Of a stretch of 64,000 nt of DNA, positions 31,001 to 40,182 are shown in pieces; position 1 is the stretch's first letter, and every line of letters starts with the position of its first letter. The translations under genes were made by a program, and so were the position numbers. Under the pieces are notes generated by a model. That model had not been told where the DNA came from. It saw only the letters and a program-made list of their open reading frames with translations, and did not search any database. The stretch lies in assembly GCF_021653975.1 (NCBI RefSeq), contig NZ_JAJKFK010000004.1, positions 246,936-310,935 of the forward strand. Direction: 5' to 3'. The stretch comes from Amycolatopsis sp. GM8. Lineage in GTDB: Bacteria > Actinomycetota > Actinomycetes > Mycobacteriales > Pseudonocardiaceae.

Positions 31001-32982
31001 CCGCGAAGCCAGTATCCTATGGCGACATTCTGTGGAAGCCGTCCCCGGAGGCCGTCGACGGTCTCCGGCTGACGGCGTACACCCGCTGGCTCGCGGAGAC
31101 ACGCGGCCTGCACTTCGCCGGCTACCACGAACTCTGGGCGTGGTCCATTCGCGATCTTCCCGCGTTCTGGCAGTCGATCATCGACTTCTTCCGCATCCAC
31201 TTGCACACCCCGCCCGACACAGTCCTCACGGACGACCCGATGCCGTCGACACGCTGGTTCCCCGGGGCCACGGTCAATTACGCCGAGCACGCGCTGCGGC
31301 ACACGGGCGATGCCCCGGCGATCCTGGCGTTCTCACAAACGCGAGATCGGCAGAGCCTGACGTTCGACGAGCTTCGTGATCAGGTCGGCCGGGCCGCGGA
31401 GGGACTCCGCCGCCTCGGTGTCGCCAAAGGCGACGCCGTCGCCGGATACCTGCCCAATTGCGCCGAAGCCGCCGTACTCCTGCTCGCCTGTGCGTCTATC
31501 GGCGCCGTGTTCTCGTCGTGTGCCATCGAGTTCGGCACCGCGCTCGTCGTGGACCGCCTCACTCAGATCGCCCCAAAGGTGCTGGTCGCCGCGGACGGCT
31601 ATCGCTACCACGGCAAGGAAATCGACAAGCGGAGCACCATCGAGTCGATCTCGGCTTCGTTGCCGTCGCTCGAAGCCGTGGTCGTCGTGCCGTATGCCTT
31701 CCCCGAGCGCGAGACCGACGCCATGTCCTGGGCGGAGCTGACGAGTGAACAGGGCACGCTCTCGTTCGAGCCGGTCGACTTCGACCACCCGCTGTACGTG
31801 CTCTATTCGTCGGGCACGACCGGGCCGCCGAAGGCGTTCGTGCACTCCCACGGACGCATTCTCGTCGAGCATTTCAAGGCGCTGGGCCTGCATCTCGACC
31901 TGGGGCCCGGCAACCGGCTGCTCCAACCCACCACCACCGGCTGGATGCTGTGGAACGTCGGGGTTTCGGCGCTGCTGGTGGGTGCGACGATGGTCTGTTT
32001 CGACGGTGACCCGCTCTACCCCGATCCGGCGGAGATCTGGCGGATCGTGCACGACAGCGGGGCCACAGTGCTCAACACGGGTGCGGCTGTCGTCGTCGGA
32101 ACGATGCGCAGCGGCCGGATTCCACGAGACGAGGTGGACCTCTCGGAGCTTCGTACGGTGTCCGTGACCGGATCTCCGCTTCCGCCGGTAGCCTTTCAGT
32201 GGCTGTACGACGCGGTCAAGCCGGACGTGTTCGTCACATCCGCGTCCGGTGGGACCGACGTGTGCACCGGATTCCTCGGTGGCGTGCCGTCGCTGCCCGT
32301 CACTGCCGGGGAGCTGACGGCTCCCTATCTCGGGGTGGCGCTCGACTCCTACGACGAGCACGGACGACCGGTGCGCGACGCCGAGGGTGAACTGGTGGTG
32401 ACCCGGCCGCTGCCGTCGATGCCCGTGGAACTCCTGCACGACCCGGACAAGATCCGCTACCGCAAGAGCTACTTCGACGTCTACCCCGGGGTCTGGCGGC
32501 ACGGGGACTGGATCCGCATCGGGTCGAACGGCGCGAGCGTCATCAGCGGCCGCTCGGACGCCACACTGAAGCGGGCCGGGGTGCGGATCGGCACCGGTGA
32601 GATCTACTCGGTGCTCGACCGGATCGGCGAACTCGACGACACCGTCGTCGTGCACCTCGACGGCGGGGGAGCGGACGTGCTCGTCCTCGTCGCCGCGCCG
32701 CGGTCCGGCGTGCCGGGCGACGAACAACTGGCGTCGTGTATTCGCAAAGCGATCCGCGCGGATCTGTCGCCCCGGCACGTTCCGGATGCCGTCCATTTCG
32801 TGCCGGCGCTGCCACGGACGATCAGCGGGAAGAGGTTGGAGATTCCGGTGAAGCGCATCCTCGGTGGCGCGCGCCCGGACGAGGTGCTCGATCCCGAGGC
32901 GGTCACGAATCCGGCGTCGCTGGTGCATCTGGAGGCTGTGCGTGACGCGCTCGCGGCAGCCGCCCGTTCCGAATCCGAGTGA
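30997..32982 (+). CDS. acetoacetyl-CoA-synthetase-like acyl-CoA ligase
   Basis: The 661-residue AMP-forming enzyme has the length and N-terminus of acetoacetate-CoA ligases (FAGYHELWAWSIRDLPAFWQ, WFPGATVNYAEHAL). The P-loop YSSGTTGPPKA is at about 266-276, the adenylation motif is GGTDVCTGF and the hinge is GRSDATLKRAGVRIG. The C-terminal catalytic Lys lies in ISGKRLEIPVK. It would activate a short keto- or hydroxy-acid to its CoA ester, the entry step for the dehydrogenases, kinase and SDRs beside it (compare LvaE). It overlaps the NHL gene stop by four bases. Confidence 0.9.
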   Translation: MTAKPVSYGDILWKPSPEAVDGLRLTAYTRWLAETRGLHFAGYHELWAWSIRDLPAFWQSIIDFFRIHLHTPPDTVLTDDPMPSTRWFPGATVNYAEHALRHTGDAPAILAFSQTRDRQSLTFDELRDQVGRAAEGLRRLGVAKGDAVAGYLPNCAEAAVLLLACASIGAVFSSCAIEFGTALVVDRLTQIAPKVLVAADGYRYHGKEIDKRSTIESISASLPSLEAVVVVPYAFPERETDAMSWAELTSEQGTLSFEPVDFDHPLYVLYSSGTTGPPKAFVHSHGRILVEHFKALGLHLDLGPGNRLLQPTTTGWMLWNVGVSALLVGATMVCFDGDPLYPDPAEIWRIVHDSGATVLNTGAAVVVGTMRSGRIPRDEVDLSELRTVSVTGSPLPPVAFQWLYDAVKPDVFVTSASGGTDVCTGFLGGVPSLPVTAGELTAPYLGVALDSYDEHGRPVRDAEGELVVTRPLPSMPVELLHDPDKIRYRKSYFDVYPGVWRHGDWIRIGSNGASVISGRSDATLKRAGVRIGTGEIYSVLDRIGELDDTVVVHLDGGGADVLVLVAAPRSGVPGDEQLASCIRKAIRADLSPRHVPDAVHFVPALPRTISGKRLEIPVKRILGGARPDEVLDPEAVTNPASLVHLEAVRDALAAAARSESE

Positions 32983-34206
32983 ATGACGACCGAACAGGCA
33001 GGCATGGACATCACCGAACTCCTCAGCACGGCTTCGTCAATGACGAGACCTGACCCGGTTGCCGGCAGCGCCCGGCCGGGTTCCATCGTTTTCGGATCAG
33101 GCGTGCCGGATCCCGTTCTCTACCCCCGCGCGTCGCTCGTCCGGGAGATCAGCAGGGTGCTCAGCGAGCCGGGAGTCGATCTCGGCTACAGCCGTGGCCG
33201 GGGGCAGCCCGCGTTGTGTGCCGCCGTCGCGGATCGGCTCAATGTCAGATCGGGGAGCACGCTGGACGGCGACGACATCACGATCACGGCCGGAGCGTCG
33301 GGTGCGCTGCAGGCCACCGCCGCCGCACTGCTCGACCCGGGAGATGTCGTCGTGGTCGAGGAGTACACCTATCCGGCCGCCGTGGACACCTTCCGGCAGC
33401 GGGGCGCGACTGTCGTCACCGTCCCGACCGACGAGCACGGCATCGACGTGCACGCCCTGGGCGCCGAACTGGATGCCCTGGCCGGCGCTGGCCGCCGGGT
33501 CAAGGCCGTCTACACGATCGCCCCGTACCAGAGCCCCACCACCGTGACGTTGAGCGCCGAACGCGCCGGCGTCCTCGTCGACCTGGCGGCGCGGCACGGC
33601 GTTCTGGTCGTTGTCGACGACACCTACGGAGAGATCCAGTTCACCGGGCGGTCGCCGCTGCACGGGCCACTCCTGTCCAGCGGGCAGGCCGTACACCTCG
33701 GATCGTTCAGCAAGACGCTCACGCCGGCACTGCGGCTCGGGTGGGTCGCGGGGAATCGAGGCGTCGTCGACGCGATCACGGCGATGCGCACGGACATCGG
33801 CGTCAGCCTCGTCCTGCAGGAGGCCGTGGCGCGAATGCTCGCCTCGGGCGAGTACGCCGAGCACGCGGCCACCGCGAGCCGCCACTACCTGCGCAAGCGA
33901 GACCTCCTGCTGGACGTTCTGGACACCGAATGTGCCGGCATGGCCAGCTGGCAGGTGCCGGAGGGATCGTTCTTCCTGTGGTTGAGGACTTTCTCCCCGA
34001 CCGAGGAGATCGCCGCCGCGGCGAGCGATCTCGGGGTGGGTTTCGTGCCCGGCAGTGTCTTCGCCGTCGACGGCGAAGACCGGCACCACCTGCGGCTGGC
34101 CTTCGGCTTCGTGGGCCTCGACGAGCTGGCCGACGGCGCCCGCCGGCTCGCCCGGTCGATGTCGCGGGCGTCCGGAAACGAGCCAGTGAGCGCGGTCGGG
34201 CGATGA
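32983..34206 (+). CDS. PLP-dependent aminotransferase, class I/II
   Basis: The 407-residue fold-type I enzyme begins directly after the previous stop. It shows GYSRGRGQPALCAAVADRL, a PLP-phosphate segment (AGASGALQATAAAL), the Asp that pairs with the PLP nitrogen in VVVDDTYGEIQF and the Schiff-base Lys in GSFSKTLTPALRLGW (about residue 246). The spacing matches MocR/2-aminoadipate-type aminotransferases without the GntR domain. It would move an amino group off the imported substrate or an intermediate. Its enamine by-products are what RidA proteins remove. Confidence 0.87.
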   Translation: MTTEQAGMDITELLSTASSMTRPDPVAGSARPGSIVFGSGVPDPVLYPRASLVREISRVLSEPGVDLGYSRGRGQPALCAAVADRLNVRSGSTLDGDDITITAGASGALQATAAALLDPGDVVVVEEYTYPAAVDTFRQRGATVVTVPTDEHGIDVHALGAELDALAGAGRRVKAVYTIAPYQSPTTVTLSAERAGVLVDLAARHGVLVVVDDTYGEIQFTGRSPLHGPLLSSGQAVHLGSFSKTLTPALRLGWVAGNRGVVDAITAMRTDIGVSLVLQEAVARMLASGEYAEHAATASRHYLRKRDLLLDVLDTECAGMASWQVPEGSFFLWLRTFSPTEEIAAAASDLGVGFVPGSVFAVDGEDRHHLRLAFGFVGLDELADGARRLARSMSRASGNEPVSAVGR

Positions 34207-35099
34207 GAGTCGGCGCGGTGCTGCCTACGACGGAGATCGGCGCGGACACGGGCGCCGTCGCGCATTGGGCGGCAGGGGCGGATGAGTGCGGCTTCGACGC
34301 GATCGTGCTCTACGACCACGTCGTGGGCGCCGAGCACCAGGGACGAACCCCGCCCATCACGCGCGACTACGACGAACGGACCTCGTTCCGCGAGCCGTTC
34401 GTGCTGCTGGGCTACCTCGCGGCGGTGACACGCACGGTCGAGCTGATGACCGGTGTCCTGGTCCTGCCGCAGCGGCAGACGGCGCTTGTCGCGAAACAAG
34501 CGGCCGAGGTCTCCCTGCTCAGCGGCGGGCGGTTCACGCTGGGCGTGGGCATCGGGTGGAACGTCGTGGAGTACGACGCGCTCGGCATGAGCTTCGGCGA
34601 CCGTGGGCGACGCCTCGACGAGCAGGTGCGTCTGCTGCGCATGCTGTGGGCCGACGATGTCGTCAGCCTTGACGGCCGGTTCCATCGGATCGACCGCGTC
34701 GCCATCAGCCCCCGCCCGGACAAACCCATCCCGCTCGTGTTCGGTGGCGGCTCCGCCACCGCGCTCCGGCGTGCCGCCCGACTGGGCGACGGGTTCCTCT
34801 TCAACGCCCCGTCGCCGGAGGCGCTGGATCTCCACGCGACGCTCGACGCGCAACTGGCTGGTGCCGGCCGTGCGCGGGAGGGGTTCCGTGTCCTGGTCCA
34901 GGTGCACGCCTGCCACGGCGAGGAGCAGCTGAGGCACAGCCTCGCGCCCTGGCGGGGGAGGGACGTCGACGACGTCGTCATTTCGACGATGCGCAACCGC
35001 ATGATCGGCGCCACCGCTGACGTGTGCGACGGCGCCGAGGAGCATCTCGCCCTCCTCCGCAGAACGCGTGAGATCGTCCGGGAGGTACTGGGTGACTAG
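34203..35099 (+). CDS. LLM class flavin-dependent (probably F420-type) oxidoreductase
   Basis: The 298-residue luciferase-like monooxygenase fold shows MRVGAVLPTTEIG, FDAIVLYDHVVG, ELMTGVLVLPQRQTALVAKQ, GGRFTLGVGIGWNVVEYDAL and PLVFGGGS. The GVGIGWN segment is typical of actinobacterial LLM enzymes that use F420 or FMN. It could oxidise an amine or hydroxylate an intermediate. The start overlaps the aminotransferase stop by four bases (ATGA). Confidence 0.87.
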   Translation: MRVGAVLPTTEIGADTGAVAHWAAGADECGFDAIVLYDHVVGAEHQGRTPPITRDYDERTSFREPFVLLGYLAAVTRTVELMTGVLVLPQRQTALVAKQAAEVSLLSGGRFTLGVGIGWNVVEYDALGMSFGDRGRRLDEQVRLLRMLWADDVVSLDGRFHRIDRVAISPRPDKPIPLVFGGGSATALRRAARLGDGFLFNAPSPEALDLHATLDAQLAGAGRAREGFRVLVQVHACHGEEQLRHSLAPWRGRDVDDVVISTMRNRMIGATADVCDGAEEHLALLRRTREIVREVLGD

Positions 35100-35901
35100 C
35101 CAGGACACGGCGGGGCTCGCGGCGCTCGACTCGGCCGACGAGGCCTATCGGCTCGATGGCAAGGTCGCTTTCGTCACCGGCGGCGCGTCGGGGATCGGGT
35201 TCGCCACGGCGGCGGTGCTGAGCCGCCAGGGCGCCGCGACGGTGCTGCTCGACATCGACGCCGACGGTGCCCAACGGCGAGCGGAATCCTTGCGCGCCAC
35301 CGGGCATCGAGCAGCGGCCGTCGGCGTCGACCTGGCTGACAGCGACGACATCCGGCGCGCCTTCGGGGCCGGGCTCGCCGCGTTCGGCGCCTTGGACATC
35401 CTGGTCTGCTCGGCGGGTGTGGTCGGTAGCCCGCACGGCGTGCTGGACGTACCCGAGAGCGTCGTCGAGACGAGCCATCGCGTGAACGTGCACGCGAACT
35501 TCGTGCTCTCCCGGCTCGCGGGTGAGCACATGATCGGCCACGGCGTGCGAGGCCGCGTCGTCTACCTCAGTTCCAGCTCCGCGTTTCGCGCCGAGATGTC
35601 CTATCCCCACTACTCGACGACGAAAGCCGCGCTGGGACAGCTGGCCCGCAGCTTCGCGGCGGAGGTCGGGCGGTACGGGATCACCGTCAACGCGGTGGCG
35701 CCCGGTCCCACGAACACCCCGATGAATGCCGGTGGCCGGGCCCAGCTCGACGTCCGGGTCCGGTCGGGGCCACTGAAGAACCTGACGGGGTGTGCGGCCG
35801 AGCCGGAGGACGTCGCGGAGGTCGTCGCGTTCCTCTGCCTCCCCGCGAGCCGGCTCATCACCGGGCAGGTGATCCAGGCCAGTTACGGCGCCATCGTCTG
35901 A
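35092..35901 (+). CDS. short-chain dehydrogenase/reductase, second of the D operon
   Basis: The 269-residue SDR has TGGASGIGFATAAVL (cofactor motif), VCSAGVVG in place of NNAG, a catalytic-region SSSSAFRAE and YSTTKAAL (Tyr-x-x-x-Lys). The GTG start has GGAGG six bases upstream and overlaps the LLM gene by eight bases; longer starts would lie inside that gene. The role is hydroxy/keto interconversion on a CoA ester or free acid, possibly the LvaD-like step. Confidence 0.85.
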   Translation: MTSQDTAGLAALDSADEAYRLDGKVAFVTGGASGIGFATAAVLSRQGAATVLLDIDADGAQRRAESLRATGHRAAAVGVDLADSDDIRRAFGAGLAAFGALDILVCSAGVVGSPHGVLDVPESVVETSHRVNVHANFVLSRLAGEHMIGHGVRGRVVYLSSSSAFRAEMSYPHYSTTKAALGQLARSFAAEVGRYGITVNAVAPGPTNTPMNAGGRAQLDVRVRSGPLKNLTGCAAEPEDVAEVVAFLCLPASRLITGQVIQASYGAIV

Positions 35902-35947
35902 GGCCCATCGCAACACCCGTATCGCCGAAGTAAGGAGTAGCCGACCC

Positions 35948-37207
35948 GTGACCGCACGAACGGCCCCGCCCGCCGCGGGACTCAATGATCTGGAGATCTC
36001 CGAGAAATCGAGGCCACTCCTCGACGACGTGCGGTCGTTCGTCGCCGAGGAGATCGAGCCCGTCACCGCGAAGTTCTACGAGCTGGGCGCGAACCGTCTG
36101 GAACGCTGGTCGTATGCGCCGGGGCAGCTGGAGCTGCTCGAGACGTTGAAGGACAAGGCGAAAGCCAATGGCCTGTGGAACTTCTTCCTGCCGGACGCCC
36201 GGACGGGGCAGGGGCTCTCGAACCTCGACTACGCCTACATCGCCTTCGAGCTGGGCCGGAACCCGCTCGCTCCGGAATGCCTCAACTGCGCGGCACCGGA
36301 CACGGGGAACATGGAGGTGCTCGAACGGGTCGGCACGCCCGAACAGCGCGAGCAGTGGCTCACCCCACTGCTCGACGGGCGGATCCGCTCGGCCTTCGCC
36401 ATGACCGAGCCCGGCAGCGCGTCGTCGGACGCCCGGAACATCGCCTGCTCCGCGGTTCGCGATGGCGGAGACTGGGTGATCAACGGCGAGAAGTATTTCA
36501 TCTCGGGCGCCGGTGACCCGCGTTGCCGGCTCCTCATCGTCATGGTCAAGACCAATCCGGACGCGGCGCCCCGGCAGCAGCATTCGCAGATCCTGGTGCC
36601 GTTGCCGCACCCCGGTGTCGAGATCGTCGGACCGATGCATGTGTTCGGCCGGGACGAGGCCCCGCACGGGCACATGCACATCTCGTTCCACGACGTGCGG
36701 GTGCCACAGTCGAACGTGCTCCTCGGGGAAGGGCGGGGTTTCGAGATCAGCCAGCTTCGCCTCGGGCCCGGACGCATCCACCACTGCATGCGCTCCGTCG
36801 GGGCCGCCGAGCGTGCGCTGGACCTGATGGTCAGGCGGGGACAGGACCGGACGGCGTTCGGGCGGCCGATCATCGCACTCGGCAAGAACACGGAGTGGGT
36901 GAGCCGGTCCCGCATCGAGATCGAGGCGATGCGACTACTCGTCCTCAAGGCGGCGAAGGCCATGGACGTGCTCGGCAACGAGCAGGCCCGGGTCTGGGTG
37001 TCGGCCGCCAAGGCCATGGTTCCGGAGCGGGTCTGCGACATCATCGACCGCGCCATCCAGGTGCACGGCGCCACCGGGGTCTCCCAGTGGAGCCCGCTCG
37101 CCGACATGTACATCGCGCAACGGGTGTTGCGCATCGCCGACGGGCCGGACGAGGTTCACCACATGGTCGTGGGACGGGCCGAGATCGCCCACGGGCTGGG
37201 TGGGTAG
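35948..37207 (+). CDS. acyl-CoA dehydrogenase, ACAD10/11-like (second copy)
   Basis: The 419-residue enzyme shares the ACAD10/11-branch marks of the copy at 22603: NFFLPDARTGQGLSNLDYAY, FAMTEPGSASSDARNI, WVINGEKYFISGAGDPRC, RIHHCMRSVGAAERALDLM and IADGPDEVHHMVVGR. It is followed at once by an APH-type kinase. This is the fused order of ACAD10/11 reversed, and it is the gene pair LvaC/LvaA in levulinate catabolism. It would eliminate phosphate from a 4-phosphoacyl-CoA and rehydrate the product. The GTG start is preceded by AAGGAG. Confidence 0.9.
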   Translation: MTARTAPPAAGLNDLEISEKSRPLLDDVRSFVAEEIEPVTAKFYELGANRLERWSYAPGQLELLETLKDKAKANGLWNFFLPDARTGQGLSNLDYAYIAFELGRNPLAPECLNCAAPDTGNMEVLERVGTPEQREQWLTPLLDGRIRSAFAMTEPGSASSDARNIACSAVRDGGDWVINGEKYFISGAGDPRCRLLIVMVKTNPDAAPRQQHSQILVPLPHPGVEIVGPMHVFGRDEAPHGHMHISFHDVRVPQSNVLLGEGRGFEISQLRLGPGRIHHCMRSVGAAERALDLMVRRGQDRTAFGRPIIALGKNTEWVSRSRIEIEAMRLLVLKAAKAMDVLGNEQARVWVSAAKAMVPERVCDIIDRAIQVHGATGVSQWSPLADMYIAQRVLRIADGPDEVHHMVVGRAEIAHGLGG

Positions 37208-37209
37208 CC

Positions 37210-38268
37210 GTGGCCATCCTGTCCGGGCAGCGGGCGGAGCCGGTGGGCGATCCGCCGGGCATTCGCCGGGAGTCGGTCGTCCCGTGGCTGGCGGCGCACG
37301 TCCCCGGGCTGCGGCCGCCGGTCCGGTTCACCAGGATCACCGGTGGCCGCAGCAATCTCACGTACCGCGTCGACGCCGCCGACGGTGCCACCTATGTGCT
37401 GCGCAGGCCACCGCTCGCAGGGGTGCTGTCGACCGCGCACGACATGCGCCGTGAGCACGACATCCTGGCCGCATTGGCTCCGGGTGAGGTGCCGGTTCCG
37501 CCGGTGGTCGCCCTCTGCACCGATGACAGTGTCACCGGAAGTCCGTTCTATGTCATGACATTCGTGCCGGGGCGCGTGCTCGCCGACGGTGCCTGGCACG
37601 GGCATCCGGAGGCGAATGTCCTGCGGGCGCGAGTCAGCCGGGAACTGGTGGACATCCTCGCGCGCATTCACGGCGTCGACGTCGACGCGGCCGGACTCGG
37701 TGGGTTGCGGCGACGCGACCCGTACCTCAGCCGGCAGCTGGCCCGCTGGCACCGGCAGTACACCGAATTGAGCCAGGTCCGGGTCGCGCGGATCGACCAA
37801 CTCCACACCGAACTGGTCGCCCGGCAGCCCGATGAGGTGGAGTCCACGCTCGTGCACGGCGATTTCCGGCTCGACAACTGCCTTGTGAGCGATGCCGGGA
37901 ACGTCCTCGCGGTACTCGACTGGGAACTCGCCACGGTCGGTGACCCGCTCGCCGACCTGGGCCTCTTCCTCGCGTATTGGCGGCCGCCGGCGCACCTCAC
38001 CGTGCTGCCCGCGACGTCGGCCGCGGACGGTTTCCCGACCCGGGACGAGGTCGTCGATGCCTACCATCGGAAGACCGGGCGCCGCGTGCGCGCCATCGAC
38101 TACTACGTCGCCTTCGGTTACTGGAAGCTCGCCTGCATCCTGAGCGGAGTCCATGCCCGCGCCGCCGCCGGTGCGATGGGTTCCGCTGCCTTCGACGTCA
38201 CGAGCTATCCCGCCCAGATCGAACTACTCGCCGAGGCCGCCGCCGCGAGCCTGAATACGAAGTGGTGA
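37210..38268 (+). CDS. APH-type phosphotransferase paired with ACAD (second copy)
   Basis: The 352-residue kinase has GGRSNLTYRVDAADG, FYVMTFVPGRVLADGAW, the catalytic loop LVHGDFRLDN and DWELATVGDPLADLGL. These match ACAD10/11-type kinase domains more closely than antibiotic kinases (which lack the VPGRVL segment). It starts two bases after the dehydrogenase stop with a GTG. The predicted reaction is phosphorylation of a 4-hydroxyacyl-CoA. The pair is a paralogue of the 22603/24891 pair with, presumably, a different chain length or substitution. Confidence 0.87.
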   Translation: MAILSGQRAEPVGDPPGIRRESVVPWLAAHVPGLRPPVRFTRITGGRSNLTYRVDAADGATYVLRRPPLAGVLSTAHDMRREHDILAALAPGEVPVPPVVALCTDDSVTGSPFYVMTFVPGRVLADGAWHGHPEANVLRARVSRELVDILARIHGVDVDAAGLGGLRRRDPYLSRQLARWHRQYTELSQVRVARIDQLHTELVARQPDEVESTLVHGDFRLDNCLVSDAGNVLAVLDWELATVGDPLADLGLFLAYWRPPAHLTVLPATSAADGFPTRDEVVDAYHRKTGRRVRAIDYYVAFGYWKLACILSGVHARAAAGAMGSAAFDVTSYPAQIELLAEAAAASLNTKW

Positions 38269-38271
38269 CCG

Positions 38272-39072
38272 ATGCCGACTGACCAGTCTCCGGCGCCGAT
38301 CTCGATGCGGAGCATCCCGGCGATGTTCCGGCTCGACGAGAAAGTCGTCGTGGTGACCGGAGCCTCGTCGGGGCTCGGTCACGCGTTCGCCCGCGCCTGC
38401 GCCGCTGCCGGCGCCGACCTCGTCCTCGCGGCGCGGCGGCGCGAGCACCTGGACCTGACCGCCAAGCTGGTCGAAGCGCAGCGGCGCCGCGCGGTCGTGG
38501 TGCCCACCGACGTGACCGATCCCGGCCAATGCCAGGCGGTTGCCGACGCGGCCGTGCGGGAGTTCGGCCACGTCGACGTCCTCGTCAACTGCGCGGGCAC
38601 GGCGAGCGCCAACCCCGCGACCCGCGAGACACCCGAGGAATTCCGGGAGGTGGTGGAGGTCAACCTGCACGCTTCCTATTGGATGGCACAGGCGTGCGGG
38701 CGGGTGATGCGTCGCGGTGGAAGCGTCGTCAACATCTCGAGCGTCCTCGCGCTGACGACGGCGGGCCTGCCACAGGCCGCGTACAGCGCCTCCAAGGCCG
38801 CACTTCTCGGGCTGACCCGCGACCTCGCCCAGCAGTGGGGGCCTCGAAAGGGCATCCGGGTCAACGCGATCGCACCCGGCTTCTTTGCCACGGAAATGAC
38901 CGACGACTATGCCCCGGCCTATGTCGAGAACGTGCTCCGGCCCCGGATGTTGCTGGGACGCAAGGGAAACCCCGACGAGATCGCCGCGACCCTGGTCTGG
39001 CTGGTCTCGGACGCGGGTGCCTATGTCACCGGTCAATGCATTGTCGTTGACGGCGGAATGAGCATTACCTAG
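38272..39072 (+). CDS. short-chain dehydrogenase/reductase, last gene of the D operon
   Basis: The 266-residue SDR has VTGASSGLGHAFARAC, VNCAGTASANP, the catalytic Ser in ISSVLALTT, YSASKAALLG and GQCIVVDGGMS. It is a complete classical SDR with an N-terminal extension of about 20 residues. Four bases separate it from the kinase gene. With the ligase, dehydrogenase and kinase it gives every activity of an Lva-like route. Confidence 0.87.
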   Translation: MPTDQSPAPISMRSIPAMFRLDEKVVVVTGASSGLGHAFARACAAAGADLVLAARRREHLDLTAKLVEAQRRRAVVVPTDVTDPGQCQAVADAAVREFGHVDVLVNCAGTASANPATRETPEEFREVVEVNLHASYWMAQACGRVMRRGGSVVNISSVLALTTAGLPQAAYSASKAALLGLTRDLAQQWGPRKGIRVNAIAPGFFATEMTDDYAPAYVENVLRPRMLLGRKGNPDEIAATLVWLVSDAGAYVTGQCIVVDGGMSIT

Positions 39073-39084
39073 GCGCTTCGATCC

Positions 39085-39113
39085 TTGCTGTTGAACTTGA
39101 ACTCAGATACAGT
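39085..39113 (+). promoter_or_regulatory. promoter and shared operator E (before aldo/keto reductase and ABC genes)
   Basis: TTGCTG (39085-39090) and TACAGT (39108-39113) are 17 bases apart, with TGAACTTGAACTCAGATACAG (39092-39112) in the spacer. Fifteen bases (TGAAyTCrGATACAG) are identical, apart from two purine/pyrimidine swaps, to promoter B. Confidence 0.65.
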
Positions 39114-39156
39114 TTTGAGGGAACCGATGATGCTGTCCTCCCCAAGGAGCCGGTGC

Positions 39157-40182
39157 ATGGACCTGCCGCTTCGACCGCTCGGGAGCCAAGGCCTGGCCGT
39201 GTCCCCGCAGGCGCTCGGCACGCTGTCGATCAGTGAGTTCTACGGCAGCGAGTTGAGCGATCCGCCGGACGTGGAGGAGGGGATCGAGACCATCCATCGG
39301 GCGCTCGAACTCGGCGTCCAGTTCTTCGACACCGCGGACATCTACGGCAACGGTCACAACGAGCAGGTGCTCGGGCGGGCCTTGGGCCCGGTCCGTGATC
39401 AGGTGATCATCGCGACGAAATTCGGTGCGATCCGCAAAGCCGGCGCGACGTCACATGCCTTCGACGGGCGGCCGGAGTACGTCCGGTCCTCTTGTGAATC
39501 GTCCTTACGGCGGCTCGGTACCGATCACATCGACCTCTATTACCAGCATCGCGCCGATTCCCGGGTGCCGATCGAGGACACCGTCGGTGCGATGGCGGAA
39601 TTGGTACAGTCCGGAAAGGTCCGGTACCTCGGGCTCTCCGAGGCTTCGGGAGACACTCTGCGGCGGGCGCACGCGACGCACCCGATTTCCGCACTGCAGA
39701 GCGAATACTCGCTCTTCAGCCGGGACATCGAGGCCGACGTCCTGCCGGCCTGCCGGGCACTGGGCATCGGACTCGTCGCCTACAGTCCGCTCGCTCGCGG
39801 GCTCCTCACCGGAACCATTACGACCGAGACGACATTCAGTGGCACCGACTGGCGGCGGACGACTCATCCGCGATTCAGTACGGAGAACCTCTCGCGCAAT
39901 CTGGAACGTGTCGCCGAGGTCACGGCGATAGCCGGCCGGCGAGGCGTGACCCCGGCACAGGTTGCTCTGGCATGGCTCCATCACCAGGGCAACGACGTCA
40001 TCCCGGTTCCCGGGACGAAGCGGCAACGTTATCTCGAAAAGAATGTCGCGGCCTTCGGTATCGCCCTCGACGAGAGCGAACTCGCAATACTCGACCAGCT
40101 CGTTCCCGTCGGCGACCGATATCCGGACATGTCCACCGTGAATCGAGATACGCCCGGCACACTCATCGATTGCGGGGAATGA
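39157..40182 (+). CDS. aldo/keto reductase
   Basis: The 341-residue protein starts MDLPLRPLGSQGLAVSPQAL. It carries the AKR motifs FFDTADIYGNGHNEQVLGRAL (Asp and Tyr of the tetrad), the catalytic Lys in IIATKFGA, the His in IDLYYQHRAD and the NADPH site IPVPGTKRQRYLEKN. It reduces carbonyls with NADPH. AAGGAG sits seven bases before this ATG, and promoter E starts transcription about 40 bases upstream, which excludes the longer frame. Confidence 0.9.
   Translation: MDLPLRPLGSQGLAVSPQALGTLSISEFYGSELSDPPDVEEGIETIHRALELGVQFFDTADIYGNGHNEQVLGRALGPVRDQVIIATKFGAIRKAGATSHAFDGRPEYVRSSCESSLRRLGTDHIDLYYQHRADSRVPIEDTVGAMAELVQSGKVRYLGLSEASGDTLRRAHATHPISALQSEYSLFSRDIEADVLPACRALGIGLVAYSPLARGLLTGTITTETTFSGTDWRRTTHPRFSTENLSRNLERVAEVTAIAGRRGVTPAQVALAWLHHQGNDVIPVPGTKRQRYLEKNVAAFGIALDESELAILDQLVPVGDRYPDMSTVNRDTPGTLIDCGE

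Noticed and set aside
31333-32928. 531-codon minus-strand frame opposite the acyl-CoA ligase
   Set aside because: It is a composition shadow of the ligase, with no ribosome site and no domain.
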